Numbered from the stretch's first letter, positions 1-12,325 are shown. The stretch is DNA of 64,000 nt from Botryosphaeria dothidea (GCA_011503125.2 WWBZ02000012.1:124001-188000), one strand, 5' to 3'. Notes: a model not told the origin generated them from the sequence alone. Numbers and translations are program-made.

Positions 1-362
1 TCGACTTATATCTATCGCCTAGAACTACTAAGGACGATAAAAGTCCACCCCGTATTCTACGTCTCTTTACTCGAACCCGCGGCCTCTAACCCCTTACCTA
101 ATTAAGTCCAACCTCCGCCCCCGCCCGTTATCGTTAACGGCGAAGAAGAGTACCGGGTAGAAGAGATTCTAGACGTTAAAGCAACCCGGAGACAACCGAA
201 ATACCTCGTAAAATAGACTAGTTACTCGACACTAACCTAGGAACCTTACGACCTTATTAAAGACCTTAAGGCCCTTAATACGTTCTATAAACGTTACTCT
301 TTAAAACCTCGACCCTTAGGCTAAAGGCTCGTAGAAACTTACCTCTAAGAAGGAGAGCCTAC
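1..362 (+). pseudogene. Gypsy-A copy 1: integrase C-terminus with chromodomain (partial, left edge)
   Basis: This is the last part of a Ty3/Gypsy pol that continues past the left edge. Frame 1 reads the usual block before the C-terminus ([12 protein letters not shown]) and then a chromodomain: EEEYRVEEILDV, a YLVK segment in which the following Trp codon has become TAG, and a final EPYDL. The same region is nearly unmutated at 44,508-44,850, where it reads YLVK, stop, TGY and TWEPYDL. The in-frame stops are all TAA or TAG, as expected from RIP. In living elements this module binds methylated histone H3 and guides integration. This copy is dead. Confidence 0.85.
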
Positions 363-758
363 TATTATAAACGTGGCTTATATAGACCCCTTACTTATTT
401 ACCTTCGTTAATTTAAAATCTAGATCTAGACTTACCTGCTTATAAATTAGGAAGCTAGTATTTTAGTTCGTTCTTTATATATATAAAGCTCGCCCCTCTA
501 CTTTATAGTTAGTTCTTTAGTCTAGTAATAAGTATTCTTCGCGTACAACCTAGTACGCCTTAAATTGGACCTTGCTTGCCTCCCTCGTCCTTCGTCTTTC
601 GTCCCTTATCCCTCGTCCCTCGCCCCTCGTCCCTCATCCCTTATACCTCGTACCTCGCCCTTTAAACTACACCCTTATACTTCGGCATTACTTTACCCCT
701 ACTACCTTTACCGGCTTCGTTACCTCGTCTCTCCGCCCTCTAAGGTCCGTTTATTATA
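363..758 (+). repeat. 3' LTR of Gypsy-A copy 1
   Basis: Matches the LTR pair at 39,492-39,882 and 44,864-45,254 over its whole length. It begins TATTATAAACG, a RIP form of TGTTATAAACG, and ends TTTATTATA from TTTATTACA. It contains a TATA box (TATATAAAG, about 480-488) and a variable run of 7-bp CCTCGTC-type units (about 575-655). A purine-rich tract (AAGGAGAG) lies just before it. Confidence 0.88.
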
Positions 759-1010
759 TTTAATATCTAGAATCTCTTCTACTCGGTACTCTTCTTCGCC
801 GTTAACGATAACGGACGAAGGCGGAGGTTAGACTTAATTAGATAAAGAGTTAGAGACTACGAGTTCGAGTAAAGAGACGTAGAATATAGAGTAGACTTTT
901 ATCGTTCTTAGTAGTTCTAGGCGATAAGTATAGATTAAGGTCTTTTCTAGAATAGAAAAGAGACTAAGACGTTTAAAGTTAAGTTTATCTAAAGACTTTA
1001 TTATTAAGAT
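759..1010 (-). pseudogene. Inverted Gypsy-A integrase fragment
   Basis: Read on the minus strand this segment matches the Gypsy-A integrase/chromodomain region around 44,430-44,660, with RIP-type transitions. It starts directly after the LTR ending at 758 and runs into the Copia-D LTR at 1011. The simplest reading is an older minus-strand Gypsy-A copy into which Gypsy-A copy 1 and then Copia-D inserted. Its other half would lie beyond the left edge. Confidence 0.75.
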
Positions 1011-1213
1011 TATTACGATAGTAGCGATATAGAGATAGCTTATAAAAAGATATTTTTTTTTTCTTCTATCTACCGTAACTATACTAGAAGATATACGTAT
1101 AAATTACGTACTATACTAGTTCTATCTAGAAAGACCTAGTAGCCCTTAACTAGTCTACTTATTTAGTATTACCGAATAACTAAACTATAGCTAGTACGGC
1201 TATTTTCTTAATA
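1011..1213 (-). repeat. Copia-D left LTR (3' LTR in element sense)
   Basis: Matches the 199-bp Copia-B LTRs from the TATTACGATAG start to the TTCTTAATA end. It is slightly longer because of a longer T run near 1050. TG...CA ends have become TA...TA through RIP. Confidence 0.88.
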
Positions 1214-1378
1214 CTTCTACTTAGCCGTTATACCGTAATTTCTCGAGTTCTAGTTAGCTAATAAATCTTTAAAAACCTTCTCTTAGTAAGGGCTTAGTAA
1301 GCCCGTCCGCTACTATATTCTTAGTATATATATACTCGATATAAATCCGGTTTCTTTATATAAGATTACAAAAAAAAC

Positions 1379-2881
1379 ATGACCACACCAAAAAATCGAC
1401 CCCAAGCTACGGCGCCGGGAGAGGGCCCTAGGGACTCTCCTAGGCTTCGCGAGTCCCAAAATAGTACTCAAGACAACTGCAGCCGCGAAGTGGTTGATGT
1501 AGAGGACACAGGAAGAGGCGAACAGCCTCCCCTAGTGACTACCTCTACCCAGCCCCAATACACCCCCAAGAAACCGCAGAGCACCTAGTACAGCGTAGAA
1601 TACGTTGAGAGAGCCTCAAAAACAGCAGACACCCTCCTCTAAGCCCTACAAACATCCGCTAGCCTCCCTTTAGTCCTCTCCAGCTAGGTGAAAAATTTTC
1701 TCGACATTGCCAAGACAATCTTCCAGGATCATATTACTATCTGCCAGGAGGCAGCCACCAAGGAGCCAGGCCTTAAGGACATCCTCAAAGAGGTCTAACA
1801 GGTCCAAAAGACAGTCAACCGTATCCAGGCTACCTCTACACCCACACCCAACACTCGCAGCTGGGCACAAATTGTAGCCCAAGCAGCCCCGAAGCCCCCT
1901 ACCCCCCCAGCCACCACTGAACTTACCCTCCACTTCCCAGAGACAGCAAATAGATAAGAAATAGCCAAGCTCTTAAATGAGGCAATTATTAGAAAGATCC
2001 AGGCAGGAAAAAGCTGGGCGTGCAAGAAAGTACTTGCTGCTAAGAAGCTCCCCAGTGGAGACGTTAAGATCTTTATACCGGATGAAGCAACCAGAACAGC
2101 CCTTCTCCAGGACCAGGAATGGACTACAGGACTAGGAAAAGAAGTTAGGCCTAACCAGCAGCTATACTTAGTGCTAGTACACAACGTCCCTCGAGAAGGA
2201 ATCGACACCACAGACCCCCAAACCATCCAAACCATCCAGGAGCAGAACCTATCTCTACACCCAGGACTACGTATCAGCAAGCTGGCCTGGCTAAAGAGGA
2301 AGCTCCCAGAGGGGAAAACTCACTCGGCCATCATCCTCAGCACCACAAACCCCGAAACCGCCAACCAGATTATTGATAAGGGGCTTGTTATTAACTTTGC
2401 TATCCATATAGCGCAGTACTATAACGCAGCCTTTACAGTAACCCAGTGTTTCAAGTGCCAGGCCTACGGACATATTACTAACCATTGTAAAAAGGAGGAA
2501 AAGTGCGGACAGTGCAGCAAGGCATATAATACTAGGGACTGCCCTAAGGAAAGCATACAGTGCGCAAACTGCTCTCAAAAGCACACAGCCTGGAGCAACT
2601 CCTGCCCAGCACGCAGAGCCTGCCATGCTAAGGCCGCCCAGGCCCGCCTGGCAGCACCAGAAAGGCACCGGGAAGGACCCCTGATAACCAAAACACAGCC
2701 TTAAACTAACTGGTTGACCGTTGGACCAAGGAAGAGGATTAGGGAGGAGGAGCCGGTCAAGAGGGGACCAGGCAGGCCAAGAGACTTAAGCCGCCCCCCG
2801 CCTCCTAACCAAATGAGGTTCACCGGACTTAACAGCTCACAACACGCCTTAGAGGAGCCCGCGGGAACTCCCTCCTCATAG
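1379..2881 (+). pseudogene. LINE-1 ORF1: zinc-knuckle nucleic-acid-binding protein, six premature stops
   Basis: One frame of 500 codons from ATG 1379 to TAG 2879-2881, broken by stops at 1586, 1640, 1685, 1796, 1955 and 2702. All are TAG or TAA, as produced by RIP at CAA/CAG or TGG codons. The C-terminal half has three zinc knuckles: CFKCQAYGHITNHC (near 2449-2490), a second in which the expected His reads Tyr (codon TAT at 2525), and a third of the form CANCSQKH...C. A basic, proline-rich tail follows (RGPGRPRDL). In this clade ORF1 binds the element RNA to form the transposition particle. This copy cannot make it without readthrough. Confidence 0.88.
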
Positions 2882-2931
2882 CCCACACCACTAGCCCCCT
2901 CGCAGCCGGACCTAGAGATGGAAGGAAGTCA

Positions 2932-5900
2932 ATGTTAGACATAGGCTCTCTCTCCATTGTATAGTATAACGTCCATAAGAGCAAGGACAGGGTAATGCTC
3001 CCGCTCTTCAAGGAAGTGGACCCAAAGATCCACCATATCCTAGCTATCCAGGAACCTTGGAGGAACCCGAGGGTCAAGACAACAGCAAGACACCCTGCCT
3101 ACTATACAGTTTTTCCCCAGGAGGGAGTGGCAAGAACCTGCTTCTTTATAAGCAAGGCCATTAGCCCCGACTCCTGGCAAGCAACAGTCCATTCACCAGA
3201 TCTCATCACACTATCCCTTATTACTAGGACACATACAATCTACATCCATAACTGCTATAATCCCCCGCCAGCCTCTCATACTAGTATAGCGCTAGAAACC
3301 CTATCTCTTCTACCGGAAGTTCTTAGAAAACCAGGGGAGCACATTCTCCTAGGGGACTTTAACCTCCACCATCCTATCTGGGGAGGTATAACCTCCCTAA
3401 TACACCACACCCTAGCGGATAACCTGATTGAGATAGCTACCGCAGCTAATCTTAACCTAGCCCTTCTAAGGGGTACTATTACTAGACGAGATAGTAGCAG
3501 CGAGAGTACTCTAGACCTTGTCTTTATATCACGGTGGCTAGAGAAGAGAATCCTTAGCTGTAGAGTTAGCCAGGAGCTCGAATCATCCTCTGACCACCTA
3601 CCTATCCTCACTACACTTGATTTTTCTCCTACCCCCGCAGAACTACGCCCCCTAAGGCCCTAGTGGAAGAAAGCAGACTGGAAGAGAACTAATAATATGC
3701 TCCAATTAAAGCTCGAACACCTTAAAGCAACCCCTCTTAACACTAAAGCAGACCTGGATCACTTTACTACACTACTCCAGGAGGCTATCCAAAGGACAAT
3801 CCAGGAGACCATCCTAGTAGCGAGACCCTCGCCCTGGGCCTCTATACAATGGACAAAGGAGTGTTCGGACCTAGTGCACCAGGCTAGAGCAGCTAGAAGG
3901 AAGTGGACGGCCACAGGGAGGGAGGAGGACTGGGTAGTATACTAAACTATTGCTAATAGCAAGAAGAGGCAGATCAGAAGAGATAGAACAAAAGCATGGC
4001 GCAGAACAGTAGCTGAGATTACTTCGGACCCATCTACACTCTGGAAGCTCTCAAAGTGGGCAAGAACAAGGGCACTGGAACCTCCAGCCCCACCTCAGTT
4101 CCCACCCCTCCAGGGAGCAGATGAACAACTACATTACGATAACCAGTCCAAGGCAGAAATCCTTACCAACCAGTTCTTCCCACCTCCCAGGGCCACCGAC
4201 CTCTCAGATCTGGATGGGTGTATATACCCAGTGCCAGTAGAGATTCCCCAAGACCTTACTGAAGAGCAGGTCCTCCACACCATCAAGAAGCTTCCCCCAG
4301 ACAAGGCACCAGGCCCAGACAAGATCACCAACAGGTTCCTAAAGCAATGCGCTGAGACACTAAGGGGACCCCTCACCAGGCTCTTCCAGGGATGCCTCGC
4401 ACTTGGATACCACCCTAGGCAGTTCAAAAGCTCTATTACCGTAGTCCTCAGGAAACCACAGAGGGACGACTATACCAAAGCCAAGTCATTTAGGCCGATT
4501 GCTTTACTTAATACGCTAGGGAAGCTACTTGAGAGGATTATAGCAGATAGAATCTCCCAGGCTACTGAAGCATACGGCCTGCTCCCTAATACACAGATGG
4601 GAGCTAGGAGAAACAGATCCGCAGTAGCAGCTCTTGACCTGCTCACAGAACAGATCCATACTATCTGGGCACAAGACCCAGGGCTAGTGGCTTCAGTCCT
4701 TAGCCTGGATATCTCGGGAGCATATGACCACGTATCTCATAGAAGGCTTCTCTACAATATGAGGATGGCAAAACTCCCAGAATGGGTAGAAAGATTCACC
4801 CGATCCTTTCTACAGGACCGTACCACTCAGCTATCCTTCGGAGACTTCACCAGTCCACCAATCCAGACCTTAACCGGGATTCCCCAGGGATCCTCACTAT
4901 CGCCGATACTCTACCTATTCTTTGCATCTAACCTACTTACACAGCTACGCAGGGGCAATACCTTCCCCCTTGGATTCGTCGATGATACTAATATTCTAAC
5001 CTTTAGTAGATCTACAGAACAGAACTGTAGGACACTAGAGGGAGCACATCAAATTTGCGAGCACTGGGCAGCTACCCACGGGTCAGCTTTCTCGCCCGAC
5101 AAGTATCACCTCATTCATTTTACAAGGAAACCAAGGAGATTCAATATGGCAGCAGGGATCCGTATCCCTGGATTTGCTGGATGCCCAGAGCCTACAATTA
5201 AGATTCTAGGAGTCCACGTAGACAACAAGCTCAGATGGGGACCCCATATTAGGGAAACAGGAGCTAAGGCAATCAAACAGTACACATCTCTCTCTAGACT
5301 CGCGGCGTCTACCTGGGGAGCCTCATTTACTAAAGCCCGTCATATCTATGCGGCCGTGGTAAGGCCAGTCCTCACCTACGGCTGTGGGGTATGGCATACC
5401 CCAGAGGGAATCCCAGGGTGGAGAAAAACAACCATCCAGCCACTAAAGAAGATCCAAAACCAGTGCCTACGCACCATCTCAGGGGCGTATAAGTCAACTA
5501 GCATACAAACCTTGGAGCATAAGATAGGGATTCCCCCACTCTCACTACACCTGGACGAACTAGCACTGGCCCAGGCTATTAGAGCTAGGGATGGCCCAGT
5601 CGCGACAGTAGTAGAGGAAACTTGCCAGAGTATTAAACAGATAGCTCGGGCTACTCTAAGTACTAGAGGCGCCACTGGCCCTGCCAGAAGAACCCTGCTT
5701 AGAAAAAAGGCAAACTCACTTCTCAACTACTGCCCCTCTACCTACCAGAGTCTCCCGGAGCGAACGAAGCTACGCATAGCATACAGGAACAAGTGGAAGG
5801 AGAGATGGACAAAGTCTACTAGCCAGGGAAGACAAGACAAGCTAGTAGCCCAAAGCACACAGTGGAACCCAAAAATCAGACAAATCCACAGCGAACTATC

Positions 5901-6210
5901 CAAGCCACAGAGCACACTCGCCACCCTACTACGTACAGAGCATATTGGACTAGAGGACTTCCTCTCAAGGCGCAAGGTGCCAGGGCACCCTAGTCCTGCC
6001 TGTCCATGCGGCTGGCATAGACAAACCCCAAAGCATATCCTCCTCTTCTGCCCCCACTTCCAACAGGGCAGGGCACAGATGCTCCAAAGGGCAGGGACCA
6101 CGGACTACTACTCCCTCCTCTCAACAAAGAAGGGGATCAAAGCAGCAACAGACTGGTTCTTACGCCTAGGGCTGCTCAAGCAATTCAGCCTGGCAAGGGA
6201 ACTAATATAG
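2932..6210 (+). pseudogene. LINE-1 ORF2: endonuclease and reverse transcriptase, three premature stops
   Basis: One frame of 1,092 codons from the ATG at 2932, about 50 bp after ORF1, with stops at 2962, 3661 and 3943. LINE-2 still has CAA at the position matching 3943, which shows that this stop arose by C to T. Order: APE-type endonuclease (about 2962-3660; AIQEPW, LGDFNLHHPIWGG and SSDHLPI motifs); reverse transcriptase (about 4260-5130; FRPIALLNTLGKLLE, LDISGAYDHV, GIPQGSSLSPILY and the catalytic FVDD at 4975-4986, intact); a thumb region; and a C-terminal CCHC-like finger (CPCGWHRQTPKHILLFC, near 5999-6050). No RNase H domain is visible between thumb and finger. The frame from 4231 to 6210 is fully open. 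The start codon is inferred. Confidence 0.9.
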
Positions 6211-6651
6211 GAAGATAACCAGGAAGAGGAACTAGGAGGACAACCAGGACCACCAGGACCACTAGGACCCGGACAACTACGAGGATAAGGACTGAAGAGA
6301 TAGGTCTAGCAGGTGAATGTAGGGCTGCTACAGCAGCCGCTACTGGTAAGAAGGAAAAACAAGAACTAGTATAGGATAGCATGCCCAGAGAGAGAGGAGG
6401 GGTTTTTGCCAGGCGAAAAGGTTTTCCCCCTCGTGTAAAATAACTACAGATAGCCAGCCCCGCATGGACCCGTAAGGGAACTATATCGGGAAGAAATGAA
6501 TTTATCTATCTATCTATCTATCTATATAAGATTACGGATATTATAATAGTAAATATTAATATACTTTAATCTATCGTATATCTATAGATTCTTCGCTAGG
6601 CTTAGTACCGCCTAGTTATCTTTCTTTATATTAATATAGATAAATAGATAG

Positions 6652-7176
6652 ATAGATAGATAGATAGATAAATTTAATTAAGCTAATTTAGCTTCCCGAA
6701 GAGTCTATATAGCTATAGCTATCTATAAGGATATATATAGAAGGGGAAACCGTGGCTACTTTCTTAGGATAGCCCGGGTAAAAACCTTTCCTATCTATAA
6801 TAGTAGTATTCGTAGATACTCTATTTAGTATAGTTTTTTTCTATATACCGGTAGCGGTATTTAAAGTAGGAAGAGTAGCTAAGAGGGAGGAACTATAGAG
6901 AGAGGTAACTATAAATCTTAAGACTAAGCCGTAAGAAGTCCCGGCTTACCTATTTATAAGCGCTAGTAAAGCGCTCTTAAAATTTATTTTTAGAAGCGCC
7001 TAGCTAGCTTTTCTTCCTCTTATTACCGCTAGAGAGAACGCGGGTACGTATACTTTTAACGTAGAACGTATATACTACGAGTAGATAAGCGGTCTAAGAT
7101 TCGAACTTAGAATCTATACTACCCTAGAAAGGCTAGGTTACCGTAGAAGTATACCCTACTAATATACTACCCCGCC
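6652..7176 (-). mobile_element. SINE S1: short-form tRNA-derived SINE inside the tail of S2
   Basis: A 525-bp SINE, head at the right. The target duplication TAGATAAATAGATAG is at 6637-6651 and 7177-7191, meaning that S1 inserted into the TATC-repeat tail of S2. Read on the minus strand it opens GGCGGGGTAGTATATTAGTAG with tRNA-like A and B box matches and closes with AATTAAATTTATC plus TATC repeats. Confidence 0.87.
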
Positions 7177-7493
7177 TAGATAAATAGATAGATAAATTTA
7201 ATTAAGCTAATTTAGCTCCCCGGAGAGTTTATATAGCTATAGCTATCTATAAGAGTATATAGAAGAAGAAACCGTAGTTACTTTCTTAGAATAGTCTAGA
7301 TATTACGGGCCTAGGAAGTAGAGTAAGCGGTATAGTAGAAACTTATAAGCGGAATCGGATTATTACGTGCCGAACCCCGAAATACGCTTAACCTATTTAG
7401 GCGGTTAGTAAGCTCGACTCTTAGAAGTAGATTACTCTTAGCTATTAGCTACCCTACTATCTATACTAATACTATAGTCTAGCTAGGAAAAAT

Positions 7494-8996
7494 ATAACTA
7501 TACTAAAAAATCGACTCTAAGCTACGGCGCCGGGAGAGGGCCCTAGGGACTCTCCTAGGCTTCGCGAGTTCTAAAATAGTACTTAAGACAACTATAGCCG
7601 CGAAGTAGTTAATATAGAGGATATAGGAAGAGGCGAACAGCCTCCCCTAGTAACTACCTCTACCTAGCCCTAATACACCCCCAAGAAACCGTAGAGTATC
7701 TAATATAGCGTAGAATACGTTAAGAGAGCCTTAAAAATAGTAGATATCCTCCTCTAAGCCCTATAAATATCCGCTAGCCTCTCTTTAGTCCTCTCTAGCT
7801 AAGTAAAAAATTTTCTCGATATTACTAAGATAATCTTCTAGGATTATATTACTATCTACTAGAAGATAACTACTAAGGAGCTAGGCCTTAAGAACATCCT
7901 TAAAGAGGTTTAATAGGTCTAAAAGATAGTTAACCGTATCTAGGCTACCTTTATACCTATACCTAATACTCGTAGCTAGGTATAAATTATAGCCTAAGTA
8001 GCCCCGAAGCTCCCTACCCCCCTAGCTACTACTAAACTTACTCTCTACTTTCTAGAGATAGTAAATAGATAAGAAATAGCTAAGCTCTTAAATAAGGTAA
8101 TTATTAGAAAGATTTAGGTAGGAAAAAGCTAGGCGTATAAGAAAGTACTTACTACTAAGAAGCTCCCTAGTAGAGACGTTAGAATCTTTATACCGGATAA
8201 AGCAACTAGAATAGCCCTTCTCTAGAACTAGGAATAGACTATAGGACTAGGAAAAGAAGTTAGGCCTAACTAGTAGCTATACTTAGTACTAGTATATAAC
8301 GTCCCTCGAGAAGGAATCGATACTATAGACCCCTAAGCTATCTAAACTATCTAGGAGTAGAACCTATCTCTATACCTAGGACTACGTATTAGTAAGCTAG
8401 CCTAGCTAAAGAGGAAGCTCCTAGAGGGGAAAACTTACTCGGCTATTATCCTTAGTACTATAAACTCCGAAACCGCTAACTAGATTATTAATAAGGGGCT
8501 TATTATTAACTTTACTATCTATATAGCGTAGTACTATAACGTAGCCTTTATAGTAACCTAGTATTTTAAGTGCTAGGCCTACGGTTATATTACCAACTAT
8601 TATAAAAAGAAGGAAAAGTACGGATAGTATAGTAAGGTATATAATACTAGGAACTGCCCTAAGGAAAGTATATAGTACGTAAACTACTCTTAAAGGTATA
8701 TAGCCTAGAGCAACTCCTACCTAGCACGTAGAGCCTACTATACTAAGGCCGCCTAGGCCCGCCTAGTAGTACTAGAAAGGCACCGGGAAGGACTCCTAAT
8801 AACTAAAATATAGCCTTAAACTAACTAGTTAACCGTTAGACTAAGGAAGAGAATTAGGGAGGAGGAGCCGGTTAAGAGGGGACTAGGCAGGCCAAGAGAC
8901 CTAAGCCGCCCCCCGCCTCCTAACTAAATAAGGTTTACCGGACTTAATAGCTTATAACACGCCTTAGAGGAGCCCGCGGGAACTCCCTCCTTATAG
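7494..8996 (+). pseudogene. LINE-2 ORF1 remnant
   Basis: Collinear with LINE-1 ORF1. The start codon is ATA where LINE-1 has ATG (RIP G to A), and many Gln and Trp codons are TAA or TAG. Zinc-knuckle Cys and His codons are widely changed to Tyr codons. No coding capacity remains. Confidence 0.85.
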
Positions 8997-9046
8997 CCTA
9001 TACTACTAGCCCCCTCGTAGCCGGACCTAGAGATAAAAGGAAGTTA

Positions 9047-12000
9047 ATATTAGACATAGGCTCTCTCTCTATTATATAGTATAACGCCTATAAGAGTAAG
9101 GATAGGGTAATACTCCCGCTCTTTAAGGAAGTAGACCTAAAGATCTACTATATTCTAGCTATCTAGGAACCTTAGAGAAACCCGAGGGTTAAGATAATAG
9201 TAAGATACCCTACCTACTATATAGTTTTTCCCTAGGAGGGAGTAGTAAGAACCTACTTCTTTATAAGTAAGGCTATTAGCCCCGACTCCTAGTAAGCAAT
9301 AGTCTATTTACTAGATCTTATTATACTATCCCTTATTACTAGGATATATATAATCTATATCTATAACTACTATAATCCCCCGCTAGCCTCTTATACTAGT
9401 ATAGCGCTAGAAACCCTATCTCTTCTACCGGAAGTTCTTAGAAAACTAGGAGAGTATATTCTTCTAGGGGACTTTAACCTCTACCATCCTATCTAGGGAG
9501 GTATAACCTCCCTAATATACTATACCCTAGCGGATAACCTAATTAAGATAGCTACCGTAGCTAATCTTAACCTAGCCCTTCTAAGGGGTACTATTACTAG
9601 ACGAGATAGTAGTAGCGAGAGTACTCTAGACCTTATCTTTATATTACGGTAGCTAGAGGAGAGAATCCTTAGCTATAGAGTTAGCTAAGAGCTCGAATTA
9701 TCCTCTAACCACCTACCTATCCTTACTATACTTAATTTTTCTCCTACCCCCGCAGAACTACGCCCCCTAAGGCTCTAGTAGAAGAAAGCAGACTAGAAGA
9801 GAACTAATAATATACTCTAATTAAAGCTCGAATACCTTAAAGCAGCCCCTCTTAATACTAAAGCAGACCTAGATTACTTTACTATACTACTCTAGGAGGC
9901 TATCTAAAGGATAATCTAGGAGACTATCCTAGTAGCGAGACCCTCGCCCTAGGCCTCTATATAATAGACAAAGGAGTGTTCGGACCTAGTGCACTAGGCT
10001 AGAGCAGCTAGAAGGAAGTGGACGGCTATAGGGAGGGAGGAGGACTAGGTAGTATACCAAACTATTGCTAATAGCAAGAAGAGGTAGATTAGAAGAGATA
10101 GAATAAAAGTATGGCGCAGAATAGTAGCTGAGATTACTTCGGACCTATCTATACTCTAGAAGCTCTTAAAGTAGATAAGAATAAGGGCACTAGAACCTCC
10201 AGCCCCACCTTAGTTCCCACCCCTCCAGGGAGTAGATAAACAACTATATTACGACAACCAGTCCAAGGCAGAAATCCTTACCAACTAGTTCTTCCCACCT
10301 CCCAGGGCCACCGACCTCTCAGATCTGGATGGGTGTATATACCTAGTGCTAGTAGAGATTCCCCAAGACCTTACTAAAGAGCAGGTCTTCTATACTATTA
10401 AGAAGCTTCCCCTAGATAAGGCACTAGGCCTAGATAAGATTACCAATAGGTTCCTAAAGCAATGCGCTAAGACACTAAGGGGACCCCTTACCAGGCTCTT
10501 CTAGGAATGCCTCGCACTTAGATACCATCCTAGGTAGTTTAAAAGCTCTATTACCGTAGTCCTTAGGAAACTATAGAGGGACGACTATACTAAAGCCAAG
10601 TTATTTAGGCCGATTACTTTACTTAATACGCTAGGGAAGCTACTTAAGAGGATTATAGCAGATAGAATCTTCTAGGCTACTAAAGTATACGGCCTACTCC
10701 CTAATATATAGATAGGAGCTAGGAGAAATAGATCCGTAGTAGTAGCTCTTAACCTACTTATAGAATAGATCTATACTATCTAGGCATAAGACCTAGGGCT
10801 AGTAGCTTTAGTCCTTAGCCTAGATATCTTAGGAGTATATAACTACGTATCTTATAGAAGGCTTCTCTATAATATAAGAATAGTAAAACTCCTAGAATAG
10901 GTAGAAAGATTTACCCGATTCTTTCTATAGGACCGTACTACTTAGCTATCCTTCGGAGACTTTACTAGTCTACTAATCTAGACCTTAACCGGGATTCCCT
11001 AGAAATCCTTACTATCGCCGATACTCTACCTATTCTTTACTTCTAATCTACTTATATAGCTACGCAGGGGCAATACCTTCCCCCTTAGATTCGTCGATAA
11101 TACTAATATCCTAACCTTTAGTAGATCTATAGAATAGAACTATAGGATACTAGAGGGAGCATATTAAATTTACGAGCACTAGGTAGCTACCTACGGGTTA
11201 GCTTTCTCGCCCGATAAGTATTACCTTATTTATTTTATAAGGAAACTAAGGAGATTTAATATAGCAGTAGGGATCCGTATCCCTAGATTTACTAGATACC
11301 TAGAGCCTATAATTAAGATTCTAGAAGTCTACGTAGATAATAAGCTTAGATAGGGACTCTATATTAGGAAAATAAGAGCTAAGATAATTAAATAGTGCAC
11401 ATCTCTCTCTAGACTCGCGGCGTCTACCTAGGGAGCCTTATTTACTAAAGCCCGTTATATCTATACGGCCGTAGTAAGGCTAGTCCTTACCTACGGCTAT
11501 AGGGTATAGTATACCCTAGAGGGAATCCTAGGGTAAAGAAAAACAACTATCCAGCTACTAAAGAAGATCTAAAACTAGTGCCTACGCACTATCTTAGGGG
11601 CGTATAAGTTAACTAGTATATAAACCTTAGAGCATAAGATAGGGATTCCCCTACTCTTACTATACCTAGACGAACTAGCACTAGCCTAGGCTATTAGAGC
11701 TAGGAATAGCCTAGTCGCGATAGTAGTAGAGAAAACTTACTAGAGTATTAAATAGATAGCTCGGGCTACTCTAAGTACTAGAGGCGCCACTAGCCCTACT
11801 AGAAGAACCCTACTTAGGAAAAAGATAAACTTACTCCTTAACTACTACCTCTCTACCTACTAGAGTCTCCCGGAGCGAACGAAGCTACGTATAGTATATA
11901 GGAATAAGTAGAAGGAGAGATAGATAAAGTCTACTAGCTAGAAAAGATAAGATAAGCTAGTAGCCTAAAGTACATAGTAGAACCTAAAAATTAGATAAAT

Positions 12001-12325
12001 CTATAGCGAACTATCTAAGCTATAGAGTATACTCGCTACTCTACTACGTATAGAGTATATTAGACTAGAGGACTTCCTCTTAAAGCGTAAGGTACTAAAG
12101 TACCCTAGTCCTACCTATCTATACGGCTAATATAGATAAACCCTAAAGTATATTCTTCTCTTCTACCCCTACTTCTAATAGAGTAGGGCATAGATACTCT
12201 AAAGAGTAGGGACTACGGACTACTACTCCCTCCTCTTAATAAAGAAGGGGATTAAAGTAGTAATAGACTAGTTCTTACGCCTAGGGCTACTTAAGTAATT
12301 TAGCCTAGTAAGAAAACTAATATAG
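9047..12325 (+). pseudogene. LINE-2 ORF2 remnant
   Basis: Collinear with LINE-1 ORF2. The ATG is ATA (9047). The catalytic FVDD reads FVDN (11,090-11,101; second GAT now AAT). Stops are frequent. A stretch near 10,250-10,380 is almost identical to LINE-1, unlike its surroundings. At the position of the LINE-1 stop at 3943 this copy keeps CAA. Confidence 0.85.

Larger units (their letters stand above)
1370..6522 (+). mobile_element. LINE-1: full-length Tad-like non-LTR retrotransposon, lightly RIP-mutated
   Basis: Flanked by a 13-bp target duplication TATATAAGATTAC (1357-1369 and 6523-6535). The target lies in Copia-D; the uninterrupted site is visible in Copia-B near 32,480 as TTGTACAAGATCACGG. 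The element carries ORF1 (1379-2881), ORF2 (2932-6210), a short 3' UTR, and a tail of TATC repeats. It starts only 9 bases before the ORF1 ATG, so almost no 5' UTR is present. Both copies of the duplication already carry the RIP changes of the host Copia, which suggests insertion after the host had been mutated. The family fits the Tad clade (zinc-knuckle ORF1, APE-type endonuclease, reverse transcriptase) but no RNase H domain was seen. Confidence 0.93.

Noticed and set aside
565..831. Open frame rich in Pro/Ser/Leu/Tyr over the Gypsy-A LTR (and a similar one at 45,077-45,283)
   Set aside because: It is translation of the CCTCGTC repeat inside an LTR; no start context or homology.
1670..3611. 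Minus-strand frames of 60-160 codons over LINE-1
   Set aside because: Shadows of ORF1 and ORF2; composition follows the complementary codons and no motif is seen.
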